Shown in pieces: positions 10,573-21,597 of a DNA stretch of 64,000 bases. Under the pieces are notes generated by a model that was given only the letters and a program-made list of their open reading frames with translations, did not search any database and had not been told where the DNA came from. The DNA lies in contig NC_135772.1 in assembly GCF_028453695.1 (NCBI RefSeq), positions 19,711,412-19,775,411 on the forward strand. The letters are read 5' to 3'. Source of the DNA: Augochlora pura (taxonomy: Eukaryota > Arthropoda > Insecta > Hymenoptera > Halictidae). Made by a program: the position numbers and the translations under genes. Within the stretch, counting starts at the first letter, position 1. Every line of letters starts with the position of its first letter.

Positions 10573-10745
10573 GGAGAAATGTTGACAGTTTATTGTGACG
10601 AGTATACTCGTCATGGTAAGAAATATTGACATTTTATTGCGACGAATATATTCGTCGTGATAAGAAATATTGATATTTTATTGTGACGAATATATTCGTC
10701 GTGATAAGAAATTTTGATATTTTATTGTGACGAGTATACTCGTTT
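10573..10745. repeat. 44-bp tandem array with conserved palindrome
   Basis: Four units with palindrome centres at 10604, 10648, 10692 and 10736, an exact 44-bp spacing. Unit 1 holds the perfect 18-bp palindrome TGACGAGTATACTCGTCA (10596-10613). Unit 2 holds CGACGAATATATTCGTCG (10640-10657). Unit 3 holds a 16-bp and unit 4 a 14-bp version. The spacer (AAGAAATATTGA-ATTTTATTG) is conserved and AT-rich. Differences between units fall symmetrically in both palindrome arms. A minus-strand frame (10634-10819) crosses the array and is spurious. Confidence 0.95.
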
Positions 10746-11228
10746 AAAACATTCCACAAACCTATTTTACTTAATTTACTACAGCCTACACTAGTCACGG
10801 ATAATTGATAAATTATCACACTATAAATTTACAGTACCATGCGTGGCCAGTTCTAACGATTTTCTAACGACTGAATTAGTCAAGATGGCGACTAGATAGA
10901 TCACATACACCGCACAGTAGAATCCTTTCGCTTGTATAAAATTGTCCCGGCGACAATTAACATCCGATTTCCGGAGCCGAGATTCAAGAGTAATTAAAAA
11001 GCGAAGTGTTTCAGTAATTGATGGAACGTAATAACGAAGAGCATATTTACAAAACAATGGAGAGAACAGGTATACATATACGCATGTATAAGTGGCCGTA
11101 TTTCTGCGAGCTCGCGCTCTCGGGGATCTCCATTTCCGTCGATCACGAGAGTTCGTCGAACGGAAAGTAACATAGAAACTTCGTCAATTTTCATTAATGT
11201 TTTTAACCCCGTGTTTTCCATACACCGA
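10746..11228. other. Unique sequence, nothing recognised
   Basis: Mixed composition. Two minus-strand frames (10821-11057, 10994-11401) overlap each other and show no recognisable domain. Confidence 0.45.
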
Positions 11229-11266
11229 CACACATATATACATACATACATACATACATACATATT
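11229..11266. repeat. (CATA)n microsatellite
   Basis: Seven or so CATA tetramers, flanked by CACACATATATA on the left and CATATTTATG on the right. Confidence 0.95.
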
Positions 11267-12242
11267 TATGCGCACGCAAACAGCGGACGCGCAGCGCGGG
11301 TATGCATAAAATCTGCGGGTCCAATTACCGCACTTGAAATTCACTTTCATGCGGTCGCGACGATTCCCCGAGCGCGCGCGCGCGCGCCCGCCGTTTAACA
11401 AATCAAAATTTCATGTAAAATCCGTTAAACAGCGATCCCGCGGAATTGCGCGTCGAAGCGGCGCCAGGAAAAAAATACAAATAGAGCGGCGACACCGTGT
11501 GCCGGGCCGGATGGAAAAATTCGATAAATGTTCTGTGTTATTACTTTCGAGCCATTAGAGATAACAAAATGAAATTTTCGCTAAAAATATTTATAATATA
11601 GTTGTTTTGTTTAGTTGTGGATGATTAGATACTTTTTTGTATTTTTTAAATGATAGGTTATTGGGGAAGGATATTTGAAATATGTTTTAGTTTAATTGTG
11701 ATATTTCTATTGATAATCATTTTAAGCAAATTTTGCAATGTTTAATATTTTCACTAATATGAAAATCAATATTAAATTAATACGAAAATTATAATAAAAA
11801 TTAAAAGAAACTAATATTCTTCTAAAAATCCTTCTAGTATCAAAAACCACTGCATCCTGAATTAATATAAATTATTCGTGCAACATAACCTTGCCAACAG
11901 CACCACATTATTATCACCGTAGCCAATGGCGCCGCATTGGCGTAACCGATCGCGACAGTGTCAACTTCATCTTCTCCGAAGGTCCACAAATCTTTGCAAA
12001 GCGATACAAATTACCGGGCAATCGATTCAAACTGAAGAGTTGATTTTCCAACAGATTGTCACCGAGTTTCCCGACGCGGGTCCGCCGTGTCCGAGGTAAT
12101 AAAAAAAAATTGGATCGAACGACCCGATAGAAACGCGACGCGCTTCATTCATCGATCATCCTTGGCCGCGACGCGAAATGAATTTGCAACAATGCTGGGG
12201 AAACGCGGGCGATAACTGTTCCGTGGAAACGAAACGAAAAAA
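11267..12242. other. CpG-rich then AT-rich sequence
   Basis: CpG-rich to 11540, with a (CG)n run at about 11371-11388, then AT-rich to 11900, then mixed. Nothing recognised. Confidence 0.45.
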
Positions 12243-12263
12243 AACACACACACACACACACAA
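12243..12263. repeat. (AC)n microsatellite
   Basis: About ten AC dinucleotides within an A-rich purine stretch. Confidence 0.9.
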
Positions 12264-12654
12264 AACAAAACAGCAAAAAGCGAAAGAACGAGCGAAAACA
12301 AAACGACCGGTCACGTACGTATGTATGTACGGCTGTCCCCGGATTTAACGGCGGAACAGACGCGTCGGAGAGTGACAGGTGCCCCACCGAAACACCATCA
12401 AGGTCGACCATGACCCTCTCCCGAGGTGTTTACTTTCCGTCCATCGATCGTTCGCGCGACAGGTTCCACGCGCGCGTTTTTGGGACGTTGACCGGGTTAC
12501 ACGCCGGAAGTATAGGAAAAGCGGACGAAACGGCGGAAAACTCGGCGCTGCCGGAAAACTCCATTGTTCAAACGGGCCGCGTTCGACGAACTGTGGATTC
12601 GCACCGGTTTTATCGTCGAAGACGTCGCTCTGCCATCGCAATTTTTAGTTATTC
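12264..12654. other. CpG-containing sequence, nothing recognised
   Basis: Three open frames overlap on both strands at 12345-12661. All are explained by GC-rich, stop-poor composition. Confidence 0.4.
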
Positions 12655-12980
12655 GCCTTAAGGATGATTTATGGTCAAGGAAAATTATTTTAAAAAATTT
12701 TTTAGGCTACTTCTTAGTCTCAAATTTTTATCAGTTATCCGGTAAATGTTTTTTAAGGCTTTCAAAGAGATTTGACTGGCATCTTTTTCGATTATGGGGA
12801 AAATATTTTTGACCATATCTGTTTCTAGATTATGTGGAAAATGATTTTTAATATTTTTGGGAATTTCGTATTTGTCTCGCTGTGTTTCAAATTATAAGGA
12901 AAGTGTTTTTTTATGTTTTATCAACCTCTTCACTAGTCTCGTATCCTTCCAAATTAAGTGGAAAATATTTTTAAGCAACA
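12655..12980. repeat. Degenerate ~60-bp tandem repeat, five or six units
   Basis: Units open with ATTATGGGGAAAATATTTTT (near 12791), ATTATGTGGAAAATGATTTT (near 12830), ATTATAAGGAAAGTGTTTTT (near 12891) and ATTAAGTGGAAAATATTTTT (near 12952), with weaker units to the left. Later units are about 60 bp apart. The T-rich linkers vary. Confidence 0.75.
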
Positions 12981-13514
12981 CCCGCCGTTTGCAATATCCG
13001 CGAACAATTTTAATTGTCCATAAATATTCGCGTTTATTTACCAAAGACATAAACCAAGGAGATTTCGAAGCGTCTGGAACACACGGCATGGACAACGTCC
13101 ACGTCGATCGATCTATGGAACGGGGTGAGCGTAGATTGAAGCCATCTCCTCCTCCCCCCCTCTTTCCCCCTCCCCTTCCTCCTCCCTCCTCCGCCGGTAG
13201 CTGACTGAAATTATTCCGGCGCGCCGCATAACGTCCCAGAAACTCTTGACTCCTTTTGTCCGAAACGACGTCTGAAATCGTAAAACTGCACTCAATTAAA
13301 GGGTTAGACTGCTCGTCAAACGTTACTGCCCACTTGCTGCGGGACCGTTCGTTCCGTCTGGTCGCGATAACGCTCCGTCGCAATAAACCCGGCGGCCATC
13401 CCGTCGCGGCGCGTCGGGTAGCACATAGGTAAACGCGGCTGCATATACCTACACATTGGCCCGAGCGTGTGTCTCTCTATATGTATAATAAACCTCGAAT
13501 ATCGTTCATACGGA
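12981..13514. other. Mixed sequence with C/T-rich tract
   Basis: A C/T-only tract lies at 13146-13195. The rest is CpG-containing with overlapping frames on both strands. AAAGGGTTAG near 13297 resembles a TTAA-MITE end but lacks TTAA. Confidence 0.45.
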
Positions 13515-13529
13515 CGAGAGAGAGAGAGA

Positions 13530-13565
<36 letters not shown>

Positions 13566-13580
13566 GAGAGAGGGAGGGAG
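13515..13580. repeat. (GA)n microsatellite, interrupted
   Basis: About 66 bp of GA dinucleotides with GGG interruptions. Confidence 0.95.
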
Positions 13581-13902
13581 TGGTGTCTGCAATACATCGG
13601 CGACGCGTCGTACGTGCTTACCTGGACGGGTTTCACGGGACTATCAATTCCTATATTAACCGCTTATTCCGCGTCGTTTTCGTTTTCGATCTGATTTCGT
13701 TCCTCGCCCATCGTTTTACAATGCTGCTTGAATTTATTATACGCGACATCCCCTCTTACGATCCCCTTTTACGAGACTTATGCTGATTTTTGACCGGTGC
13801 TGGAGAAGCGTAAGCGTTTCGTTCGTGAATTTTCTTGTGGAATTCTCTGTCAATTTTTTGGCGAATTTTAATTATTTCGGCGGAGGTCGTTTTTCAATTT
13901 CG
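13581..13902. other. Unique sequence
   Basis: Mixed composition, no gene recognised. Confidence 0.4.
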
Positions 13903-14026
13903 GAATAAATAGTGTAATAATGGTAAAATAAATAATAATGGCGAATTTCGGATATGAGAATAAATAGTTTTATTCAGAATAAATATTATAATAATGGTAA
14001 AATAAATAATAATGGCAAATTCCGAC
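13903..14026. repeat. Local direct duplication, offset 76 bp
   Basis: AATAAATAGTGTAATAATGG at about 13903 and AATAAATATTATAATAATGG at about 13979 are each followed by TAAAATAAATAATAATGGC and AAATT/GAATTTC-like sequence. This is a near-identical ~48-bp duplication. Confidence 0.85.
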
Positions 14027-14302
14027 AATCGTAGACCGCGGCGACGCATTGACGTCAGCCTTGCGTCAGAATTTGAATCACAAATTTTTCTATGAAATGT
14101 CACATTGAAACGAGCGTGATTAGGCTCTTAAAAAAAAAATAAGGGCGAATTCTAATGGATTTATCGAGCCGTGTTTCTGGTTCGACTTATGTAACAAACA
14201 TAATTAAACATTAATTATCTGCCTCTTGTAAAAAATTATTGCAATCGAAAAATTCCCAATAGTAAAATCCCTTAAAAGTAACCGTAAGGAGAATGTGGCA
14301 CG
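14027..14302. other. Unique sequence
   Basis: Mixed to AT-rich non-coding sequence. Nothing recognised. Confidence 0.4.
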
Positions 14303-14314
14303 TTAAAGGGTTAA
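14303..14314 (-). mobile_element. Single TTAA-type MITE terminus
   Basis: TTAAAGGGTTAA has the form of a right-hand end of the TTAA/CCCTT family. No partner end was found upstream, so it is an isolated remnant or chance match. Confidence 0.3.
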
Positions 14315-14720
14315 CATAACGATTTCCGCAGAAAATATTTCATACCATCGAGAACTTCGCGAAGAGAAGAACCGAAGCAATTACTCGAATATCTCGCCTC
14401 GCATCAACCCCTTCGCATTCTAAAAATAGATCCTCTGAAATAGATAAAATCGCGTAAAACAATGAAAAATTGCATTACGGTTCTCATTAACCCCTTCTCG
14501 AGAGAACGAGCTATCCCGTTTCAGCGAGCGGGCGGGCTTCTCGAATTCGTGAAAATGTTCGACCGCGATCCCGCACGCTCACTAATTACTGTTACTTCTC
14601 GAACGAGCCCGATTTTGATTGGAGAGATCGGCTAAAGAAAAGCCTCCCTCTCTCTCGGCCGAGTAACCATTTTCACCTGTGCGTGTCGCGCGCGCGACAG
14701 CGTCGGTTCCGACGTTCTCT
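14315..14720. other. Unique sequence
   Basis: CpG-containing non-coding sequence. TTAACCCC at 14487 is a weak match to the TTAA-MITE terminus and has no partner. Confidence 0.4.
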
Positions 14721-15900
14721 CCGAGAAGGGGCAGAGAGAAGAAAAAAAAAGAGAGAGCGAAGGGCGACGAGGAGGAGGGGGGTAGAATCTTCGATTTACA
14801 CGCACCCACCCCATCTCATTTGGTACACCTCTCCTTTCGTTGGAAGGGTGTCTCATCCCGGGCTCTCCCCGTCTCACCCCTTCGCGGCCGTCTTCCTCGG
14901 TCTTTTTTCGCTCCGCTCTCTCTCTCCCTCTCTCTCTCTCACTCTCTCCTTTTTCCACCCCGGATGAAGGGTGCTTCGTCATTGTCGAGTATGTATCGCG
15001 TCTCTCCTTCGAGCACGTGTATCTTGTCTTTTCCCGCGTCCGTTCCTCCATTCTCCCCCATTCGGCGAGACCACCTCCTCTAGACCGCCGCTGCCGCCAC
15101 CCCATCCCCCCCCCTTCTCTCTCGCGCCGCGTCTCTTTGTCTCTCCTCGGGGACGGCTTTGATTTTATCTTTGTTCCACTTTCCCGTAACACCCTTCCCC
15201 CCCCCATCCACCCCTTTTTGCTCTTTTTCTCTTCTCCGTCTTCCACCCTCGTTTCTCCCCTCTTCTCACCCTCTAGAAAACCCTGTTCAACCCGCTCCCT
15301 GCCTCTCTCTCTTTTTTTCTCTCTTTTTCTCTCTTGGTTCCCCCTCCCCCGTCTCTCTTGCCTCCTTCGTTCCACGTCTAACGCGAGAGAGAACAGACAC
15401 GCGCGCGCACATCTACACGTATAAGGAGCACATCTACACGTATGCGAAGAACACATCTACACGTATACGAAGAACACATCTACAGGTGCACGCGCGCCCG
15501 TCTGAATGTGTACGGAGCGCGCATCTACACGTATACGGAGCGAACACAGAGAGAGAGAGACGGGGAGACCAGTCACGATGTCCCGTTTTACTTCATTAGG
15601 GGATATGAGTTTTTCCACCCTCCTCGCGCGAGCACGAGGGCGCCTCTCCCTCGCACCAACCGAACCCTCGTCAGGGGCCGAGTCTCAAGATGGAACGCGG
15701 GGGTGGCTTCGTCCTTGTCGGCGAAGGACGTGCTGTACGTCCTGGGGGACTGCCGGGCATCTCTCTCTATCTTTCGCTTCTTTTCTTTTTCTCTCTCTCT
15801 CCCTACCTCTCGCTTCATTTTTTTCTCTCTCCGGCTTCTCTTCTTTTCTCCTCTATTTTTCGACTTCCTCCGGTCCTCCTTTTTTCCGAAAACGTTTTTC
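14721..15900. repeat. Pyrimidine-biased plus strand, ~1.2 kb
   Basis: The plus strand is dominated by C and T over most of this interval (CTCTCT tracts near 14918-14945 and 15303-15336, C-runs near 15105 and 15198). This removes stop codons on both strands. It produces a 274-codon minus-strand frame rich in Arg/Glu/Lys and a 194-codon plus-strand frame rich in Ser/Leu/Pro. Neither has a recognisable domain. Confidence 0.8.
15400..15545. repeat. ~24-bp minisatellite
   Basis: Units centred on CATCTACACGTAT recur at about 15408, 15431 and 15455, with variants at 15477 (CATCTACAGG) and 15521, joined by ACGAAGAACA-type linkers. The first steps are 22-24 bp and the last is longer. Confidence 0.85.
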
Positions 15901-16123
15901 ATCGCTGGCAGACCCTTCCACCATCCCTGACTATTTAACGTCGATTTTAATCGCCTCAGCTATTCAGCTTCTCGAGCGCTCGCTAATTGTTACGGTTCAC
16001 CTTTGCGACTATTTTCGGGTCAACAGGATTTTTTAAAGAGTTAGGAGAAATAAGTATTTTTTAACGATGTGTATAGTATATGTAATAGATGTGTTCTGTA
16101 TTTTTAGTGCTTTATATTCATTT
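15901..16123. other. Unique sequence
   Basis: Ordinary mixed sequence between the pyrimidine block and the 32-bp array. Nothing recognised. Confidence 0.4.
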
Positions 16124-16435
16124 TAGTTTCTATTTCTACCGCTTCATAATTATTTTAGTTTATACTAATAGGTTTTTATATTTATCCTAGTTTAAACTAA
16201 TTGGTTTTTATATTTATTCTAGTTTAAACTAATTGCTTTCTATACTTATTCTAGTTTATACTAATTACTATCTATACTTATTCTAGTTTATACTAATTCG
16301 TTTTTATACTTATTCTCGTTTATATTAATTACTTTTTATACTTATTCTAGTTTATTCTAATTGCTTTCTATACTTATTCGAGTTTATTCTAATTGCTTTT
16401 TATATTTACTCTACTTTACACTAACCACTTCTTAT
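16124..16435. repeat. 32-bp tandem array, about nine units
   Basis: TAGTTTA(A/T)ACTAATT marks unit starts at 16156, 16188, 16220, 16252 and 16284, an exact 32-bp period, followed by a TTTTATA(T/C)TTATTC half. Units continue with more changes to about 16435. Sequence is AT-rich and non-coding. Divergence rises toward both ends, as expected when unequal exchange homogenises the middle. Confidence 0.95.
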
Positions 16436-17203
16436 TTTTTCACTACAGGCATTACAAGCTGTAACTTCACACTGTCATGCAACAATACGAGTCCAATGGA
16501 GCCCGTCGAAACGCTGGGAAAATAAGAGACGTTTCCCTACTATCGTAGCTTTTCATTCGATCGTGCGAGCGCCGAAAATGGTTAATTTCGAATGCGGCGC
16601 TCGAAAACGCGGGAAACGTGCACGCTTTCAGCTGGGTGGCTCTTTTGCAGATCGATCGGAAAAAAGGAAGCACAAACGGGGCGTACCGGGCCAGATAAAA
16701 AGGCGACACTTTACATCGCCGCTGCGTAATTGCGTGAACTGTGAATGGGCAAACAGGGCCGGCGGTGGAGCTCGCGCGCGCGGGGGAGGAGAGGGGTGGA
16801 ACGGGGTGGAACAGAGAGGAACGGGGTGGAACGGGGACGAATTTCGCGGGGAACGCGGTTAAAATGCGCGCGGCCGCGAGGATTACAGCGCCTTTTAAAT
16901 CTGACGGCCCGTAACGTTCGGGCGCGCGATTATTTAAAAGCTCGCGCGTCGCGCGGACATTCGTCGCTGGCGCGCTTAACGAGGTTGGGTTGATAACGGT
17001 AATTGGTCCGGCGCACACTTGGAAACGGCGCATGAAAATTTGAATGAACACCCGGCCGTGAAAGAAATACGAAAATTCATAAAAACCCCTCCCCTGGCGA
17101 CCGTAAATTATCGCGCGCCGAGCGTTTTCGCACGGTGAACGTTTACGACTGATACAATTATAGGGGCGGTTATTATATTTCACCCCCTCTCCTCCTCCAT
17201 ATA
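16436..17203. other. CpG-rich sequence, no supported gene
   Basis: GC-rich with an ACGGGGTGGAAC motif repeated near 16800-16836. The 263-codon minus-strand frame (16467-17258) and 99-codon plus-strand frame overlap and have no recognisable domain. Confidence 0.4.
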
Positions 17204-17219
17204 CCCCCCCCCCCCCCCC
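17204..17219. repeat. Poly-C run (16)
   Basis: Sixteen consecutive C. Such runs are often length-variable or mis-sequenced. Confidence 0.95.
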
Positions 17220-17842
17220 ACTCGCTTCCACCTCCGTGCGTGGCGTGTTTGTTTGCAAATTGATCGCCAGTCCGGGCCGAATTAAAAAAAAAGATAACAG
17301 AAGTTATTTTCGACGGAGAACCTATTGTTTATTCGTTAATAAATATCGCCGTGGAAAATAATATCCGAATCAGAGGCCCCGGTGCATACAGCGGCGCGTG
17401 TTTACGGCTCGCGTTTGGACGCGTGCAAAACGGAACGCGCGCGAAAAAAACACACCGGCGGGGCGCGGCTGTTTATCACTCAATTTGCGCTATATTTTTT
17501 TGCTCGCGCGTCGATGCATATTTTTAAACGCGGCATAAAACACACACATGTATATATATATATATATGAAATATAAATTCTTTTTCGATCGCGCGCGTAA
17601 CGCAGATATTCCGTCCGACTAGATTATGGTGGCCGATCAACAACGCCGGAATCGCGGTCGTAGTAATAACCGATCGCGTTCGGCCGGCAGCTGTTTAAAC
17701 AACGGCGATAGTTAAATAAAATCGTAGCCGCGCGCAAGCTGCGCGATAGAATCGATGGGCAACGTTTGAATAAAAAGATGCGCGCGATTGGAAAAATATT
17801 TTTAATTCGCGCGCGACCCGGGTATAAACGTGTTCTCGCCGC

Positions 17843-17843
<1 letters not shown>
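17220..17843. other. Unique CpG-rich sequence
   Basis: A (TA)n run lies at about 17551-17566 following CACACA. No gene was recognised. Confidence 0.4.

Positions 17844-17892
<49 letters not shown>
17844..17892. repeat. (GA)n microsatellite
   Basis: About 24 GA dinucleotides, 28 bp before an assembly gap. Confidence 0.95.
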
Positions 17893-17893
<1 letters not shown>

Positions 17894-17919
17894 CATTAAA
17901 AAACATATACGAATGCTCG

Positions 17920-18019
17920 NNNNNNNNNNNNNNNNNNNNNNNNNNNNNNNNNNNNNNNNNNNNNNNNNNNNNNNNNNNNNNNNNNNNNNNNNNNNNNNNN
18001 NNNNNNNNNNNNNNNNNNN
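17920..18019. other. Assembly gap (100 N)
   Basis: Exactly 100 N. Confidence 0.99.
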
Positions 18020-19584
18020 TACTATAGTGTGTTCTTAGACGCGGCTTCAATTTTCTCGGTAAAATCCCGAACTCATCAACAGCGGCGCGGAATATTTAAT
18101 GGCGGCTGTGTATAGTCGGTCGGTCTTGCTTAAGGTCGCGAGATCGATTTTCCGGTTCCTGTCGTCTAGTTTCCGCTCGCCTAAAAGCGTCCACTAAAAA
18201 TATTCCGCGTCTCCCCAGGCCGATCATCAACCACGTTCGAATCATTCAGAAGTCAATTTTCCGCTTTTTAAATTCAATTTAATTTTAATTTAATTTCCGA
18301 TTCGGAAATTAAGAATTTCGACGCGTGCAAGTGTTTCCATCGAAATTAGAGTAATTTTTTGTTAATATCGAAAGCGAGGTTAGTTCGAATCTCCCGCCGG
18401 TGGTTCGGACATTGGCGTAGCGAAATTCCACGCCGGAAGTTGCGAGATCTGTTTGCGCGCGATTCGCGAGGCGAAGTTGCTCGATGATCCTTGCGACGAT
18501 GACACAGCACGCCTGGCAGAAACAGGCGGACGGCTATCGTCGAACTCGAAAGGGTTATCATGTAGGCCGCGTGACGCGATATCGCGGCCTGTTAACAAAA
18601 TGGCCGACCGTGACGCGGCGCCGGGTCATCGGTTGCTTGAAAAATTCCTCTCGGGCCGATCGCCGCGTTCGACGCGCGTTTCTGTTACAACTTTCGATGC
18701 CCGATGAATTTTAATCATTTACAATGGTTATTTTAATTTTTGCGCTGACTCGGTTACTTTTTTAGCAATTTTTGAAGCGGGTATTTTTATGCGACCCCGA
18801 AAATTGATTTGAGGCGAATTAATTTTACCGTGATAGAAATAAGTCTATACTTATACTAAACACTCTATAGTTTTTAGTTTAACAATTTTCGTCCCACCTT
18901 TCAGTTTCAAAAATATATTTATCAATATAAAAAATATCTTACTATATAAGATATATATATATAAAATATCAGAATATATAAAAATATACAAAATACCAAA
19001 ATATATCTCTCAAACATATCAACCAATTAACTAAATCTACAACAATACCTAAACATATTACCAAAAAATAATAAATCACTGCAGCGAAATCAGATATTTT
19101 TCACAGCCTTAACAACAAAACAATTCCAAAGTATCTCCGCAGCATTGCCAACGAGAGTCCGAAAAACAGGCCGCGTAAACGATTCCGCGTCGATTGTAGC
19201 GCGGAACACCGGGCAAATTTGCTTTGCGCGGCGGCGAACGAAACATCGGATTATTTAAATAATCGCGACAAATGAATTCCCGGTTGTATAGAGTCGACGA
19301 ACAAATTCCCGAAATATTTGCTTGAAAAGTGTTTCGCGTGAAAAAAAATAAATTTCGGACACGCGCCCGCGATTTTCAAGCGACATTCCCGGCCGCGGCC
19401 CGCGCGTCGCTCGCTCTGCATTCCTTCGTCGCGGATCGGCCAATTTCGTCGGCGGCCTCGGCCACGGCCGCCCGAATAAATTAGATAACTATTACGCGAG
19501 CACCGCGGAGAACGAGGAAGATAAGAACTGCGATCCGTCGAAGCATCGCGAACAATTGCCGGATACTCGGCTGTTCTCACCCTT
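18020..19584. other. CpG-rich, then AT-rich sequence
   Basis: CpG-rich 18020-18700 and 19140-19560, AT-rich between, with ATATAT/AAAATA runs at about 18940-19010. Open frames occur on both strands at 18346-18714 and 19251-19607, without domains. Confidence 0.45.
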
Positions 19585-19620
19585 TTAACCCTTTCGTGGT
19601 TGCGCAAGATAAAAGAGCCG
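19585..19620 (+). mobile_element. Single TTAA-type MITE left end
   Basis: TTAACCCTTTCGTGGTTGCG begins at 19585. The first eleven bases match the ends of the intact element at 24357. No right end was found in the following kilobase. Confidence 0.4.
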
Positions 19621-20373
19621 ATTTTATATAATTTTTGAAGTTTTCTTTTAATTATGAATATAAAATTGGATGTGATAAATAATTCGGTTTTATCTAGTTT
19701 TTTTTTTTAGAAATGAATTCAATTCATATATGAAGTTTATTAAGTAATTTAATAAAATTTTGTGAATTAAAAATTTTTTTTTATTTATAGGTTTAATATA
19801 AAGAAACTAGGGGATAGACTTTAGATTTAATTTATAATTAAGAAGTGGTAACTCTGAGGTATTACTATAATTATTTTATCACAAAAATATTTTCATGCTA
19901 ACAGAGTTAGTTAACATTTGATCTCGCCCTGGTTCCCACAGTGCATTTCGCCCCGCAATAATTATCGCGTCGCAGAGGATTTCGAAAACAGCGGCGTCGT
20001 CCGCGCGCACTATATCGCCGCGCTAATAGAATTTTATGGAAAACTTTCAATATTTCGTTCAATAGTACCCCACCGTTTTCCTATTGCCATAAATCCGCGT
20101 ATCCGCCGGCCGACTTTTATTTTACGCGGGCAGATGAACGCGGCGCGCCGCGCACACGCAGACACACAGACGCAGAGACACAGACACACAGCCGCAAAAA
20201 TCTCGCATGCGATTTTAACGCGCGGCGACGTTCATTTTGTTTTCGTACTCGTAAAACTTTCGAATAAAGGAAACCGCGTTTCTCGTGGCCCGCCCTTCTT
20301 TCTTTTTTCAAACGGGCCCTCGTCGCGCGAAAGTATCAATTTTTACAAAAGGTTCACGATATTTAATAACCGA
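19621..20373. other. AT-rich then CpG-rich sequence
   Basis: AT-rich to about 19920, then CpG-rich with a CACAGACGCAGAGACAC-type tract at about 20152-20190. The long plus-strand frame 19918-20601 crosses two poly-C runs and has no recognisable domain. Confidence 0.45.
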
Positions 20374-20389
20374 CCCCCCCCCCCCCCCC
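20374..20389. repeat. Poly-C run (16)
   Basis: Sixteen consecutive C. Confidence 0.95.
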
Positions 20390-20555
20390 TTGGACACATT
20401 AACTCTTTACGTTCGAACGGTGTTGCCATGGCTACCTCGGCGTGTACCGACGTTATGCGGCAAGAATTATTCATCGTAATCCCCGCAGAATTAATGCGGA
20501 AATTTAAAAATGAAAAGGATTACAAGCGTTCACAAGCGGTTACCGCCACCCCTCT

Positions 20556-20576
20556 CCCCCCCCCCCCCCCCCCCCC
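20556..20576. repeat. Poly-C run (21)
   Basis: Twenty-one consecutive C, the longest C-run on this strand. Confidence 0.95.
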
Positions 20577-20641
20577 GTTTGGTAAACAACGACCGCCATG
20601 ACAGATTATGTTCGCGGCGTGCGCGAGCGAAACTAAACGTT

Positions 20642-20800
20642 TTAACCCTTTCGGCACTAGTGCCGGATATGTTCGACGTCTATGCGATAATTGGTATAAA
20701 TAACAGAATTTTATTTCTATTAATATTATAGATGGAAGCAACAATTTTTATTAAAATAAAAACAGTGTTTTATCAAGCACAGTTTTTATTTTTAATATTA
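20642..20800 (+). mobile_element. TTAA-type MITE subfamily with palindromes, copy A
   Basis: TTAACCCTTTCGGCACTAGT starts at 20642. CGGCACTAGTGCCG (20652-20665) is a perfect 14-bp palindrome next to the terminus, followed by GGATATG. The next 130 bp, including TATAAATAACAGAATTTTA and CAGTGTTTTATCAAGCACAG, match the reverse complement of 37330-37509. This shows a shared family, not chance. The far end is not recognised. AT-rich TTAACTT-type repeats follow to about 20890. Confidence 0.75.
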
Positions 20801-21344
20801 TACTAATTTTGATATTATTATAGTAACTTTAAATTTTTATATCAACTTTTTATTATTATATTAACTTCAAATTTTTATGTTAACTTTTCGTTGTGCCATT
20901 CTCTTATCCAAACCTTCGACATCTTAAAATCATTATCGAAACACATGTCACGTTTGACTAAATAAATCCAATACAGTATAAAACAGTCAAAAATCTATAA
21001 AAAGTTTGGATAAAGGAGGTATCACTGCACCATCATCATTTTCGAGGCAGAAAGTAGTCTCGCTAGAAGCAGATCGATTTTCTAGATCGCATACGCGAAA
21101 ATTTACCACTTAGCAGGGGGACCGAGAGAGAGACAGAGAGAGGGGAAATCGAGTCCCCGCGGTAAAATTGAAAAAGAAGACGTAACGGCGTTACATCCAG
21201 TTTAATTACAGCCATTCGAACGGCTATTGCCAAAATCAATATGTAATATCAATGAAAGCCATCGTGCTCGCGACATCTCCGTTCGCGATTTAAATAAATT
21301 CGAGCGGGCCGGTCGTTCCCTCCTTTTTTCGCATCGCCAACGCC
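20801..21344. other. AT-rich then mixed sequence
   Basis: A short repeat (AACTTTAAATTTTTATATC / AACTTCAAATTTTTATGTT) lies near 20825-20887 and may be the distal part of the element at 20642. The rest is unremarkable. Confidence 0.45.
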
Positions 21345-21597
21345 GCTGCTCTCTCTCTCTCTCCCTCTCTATATTTCTCTCCCTTTTTCTCTGAATTTTT
21401 CTGTCTCTTTTTCTCTGAATTTTTCTGTCTCTTTTCCTCTTAATTTCTCTGTCTTTTTTTCTCTGAATTGTTCTGCCTCTTTTTCTCTGAATTTCTCTGA
21501 ATTTTTCTGTCTCTTTTTCTCTTAATTTCTCTGAATTTTTCTGTCTCTCTCTCTCTCTCTCTCTCTCCCTCTCTCTCTGCGTCCCTCTCTCTCCGTT
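21345..21597. repeat. CT-rich array with 24-bp unit
   Basis: TCTCTGAATTTTTCTGTCTC recurs six or seven times with small changes at about 21386-21545. Pure (CT)n tracts flank it at 21349-21365 and 21541-21565. The minus-strand frame through it is Arg/Glu/Lys-rich low complexity. Confidence 0.9.

Noticed and set aside
10573..10745. CRISPR-like look: regularly spaced palindromic repeats
   Set aside because: The spacers are the same AT-rich sequence in each unit, not unique, there are no cas genes, and the sequence is an animal nuclear genome.
14632..15456. 274-codon minus-strand frame rich in Arg, Glu and Lys
   Set aside because: Same cause: it is complementary to a C/T-rich strand with a CATCTACACGTAT minisatellite. 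No domain.
16467..17258. 263-codon minus-strand frame
   Set aside because: It crosses a 16-base C-run and a repeated ACGGGGTGGAAC motif. Plus-strand frames overlap it and no domain is seen.
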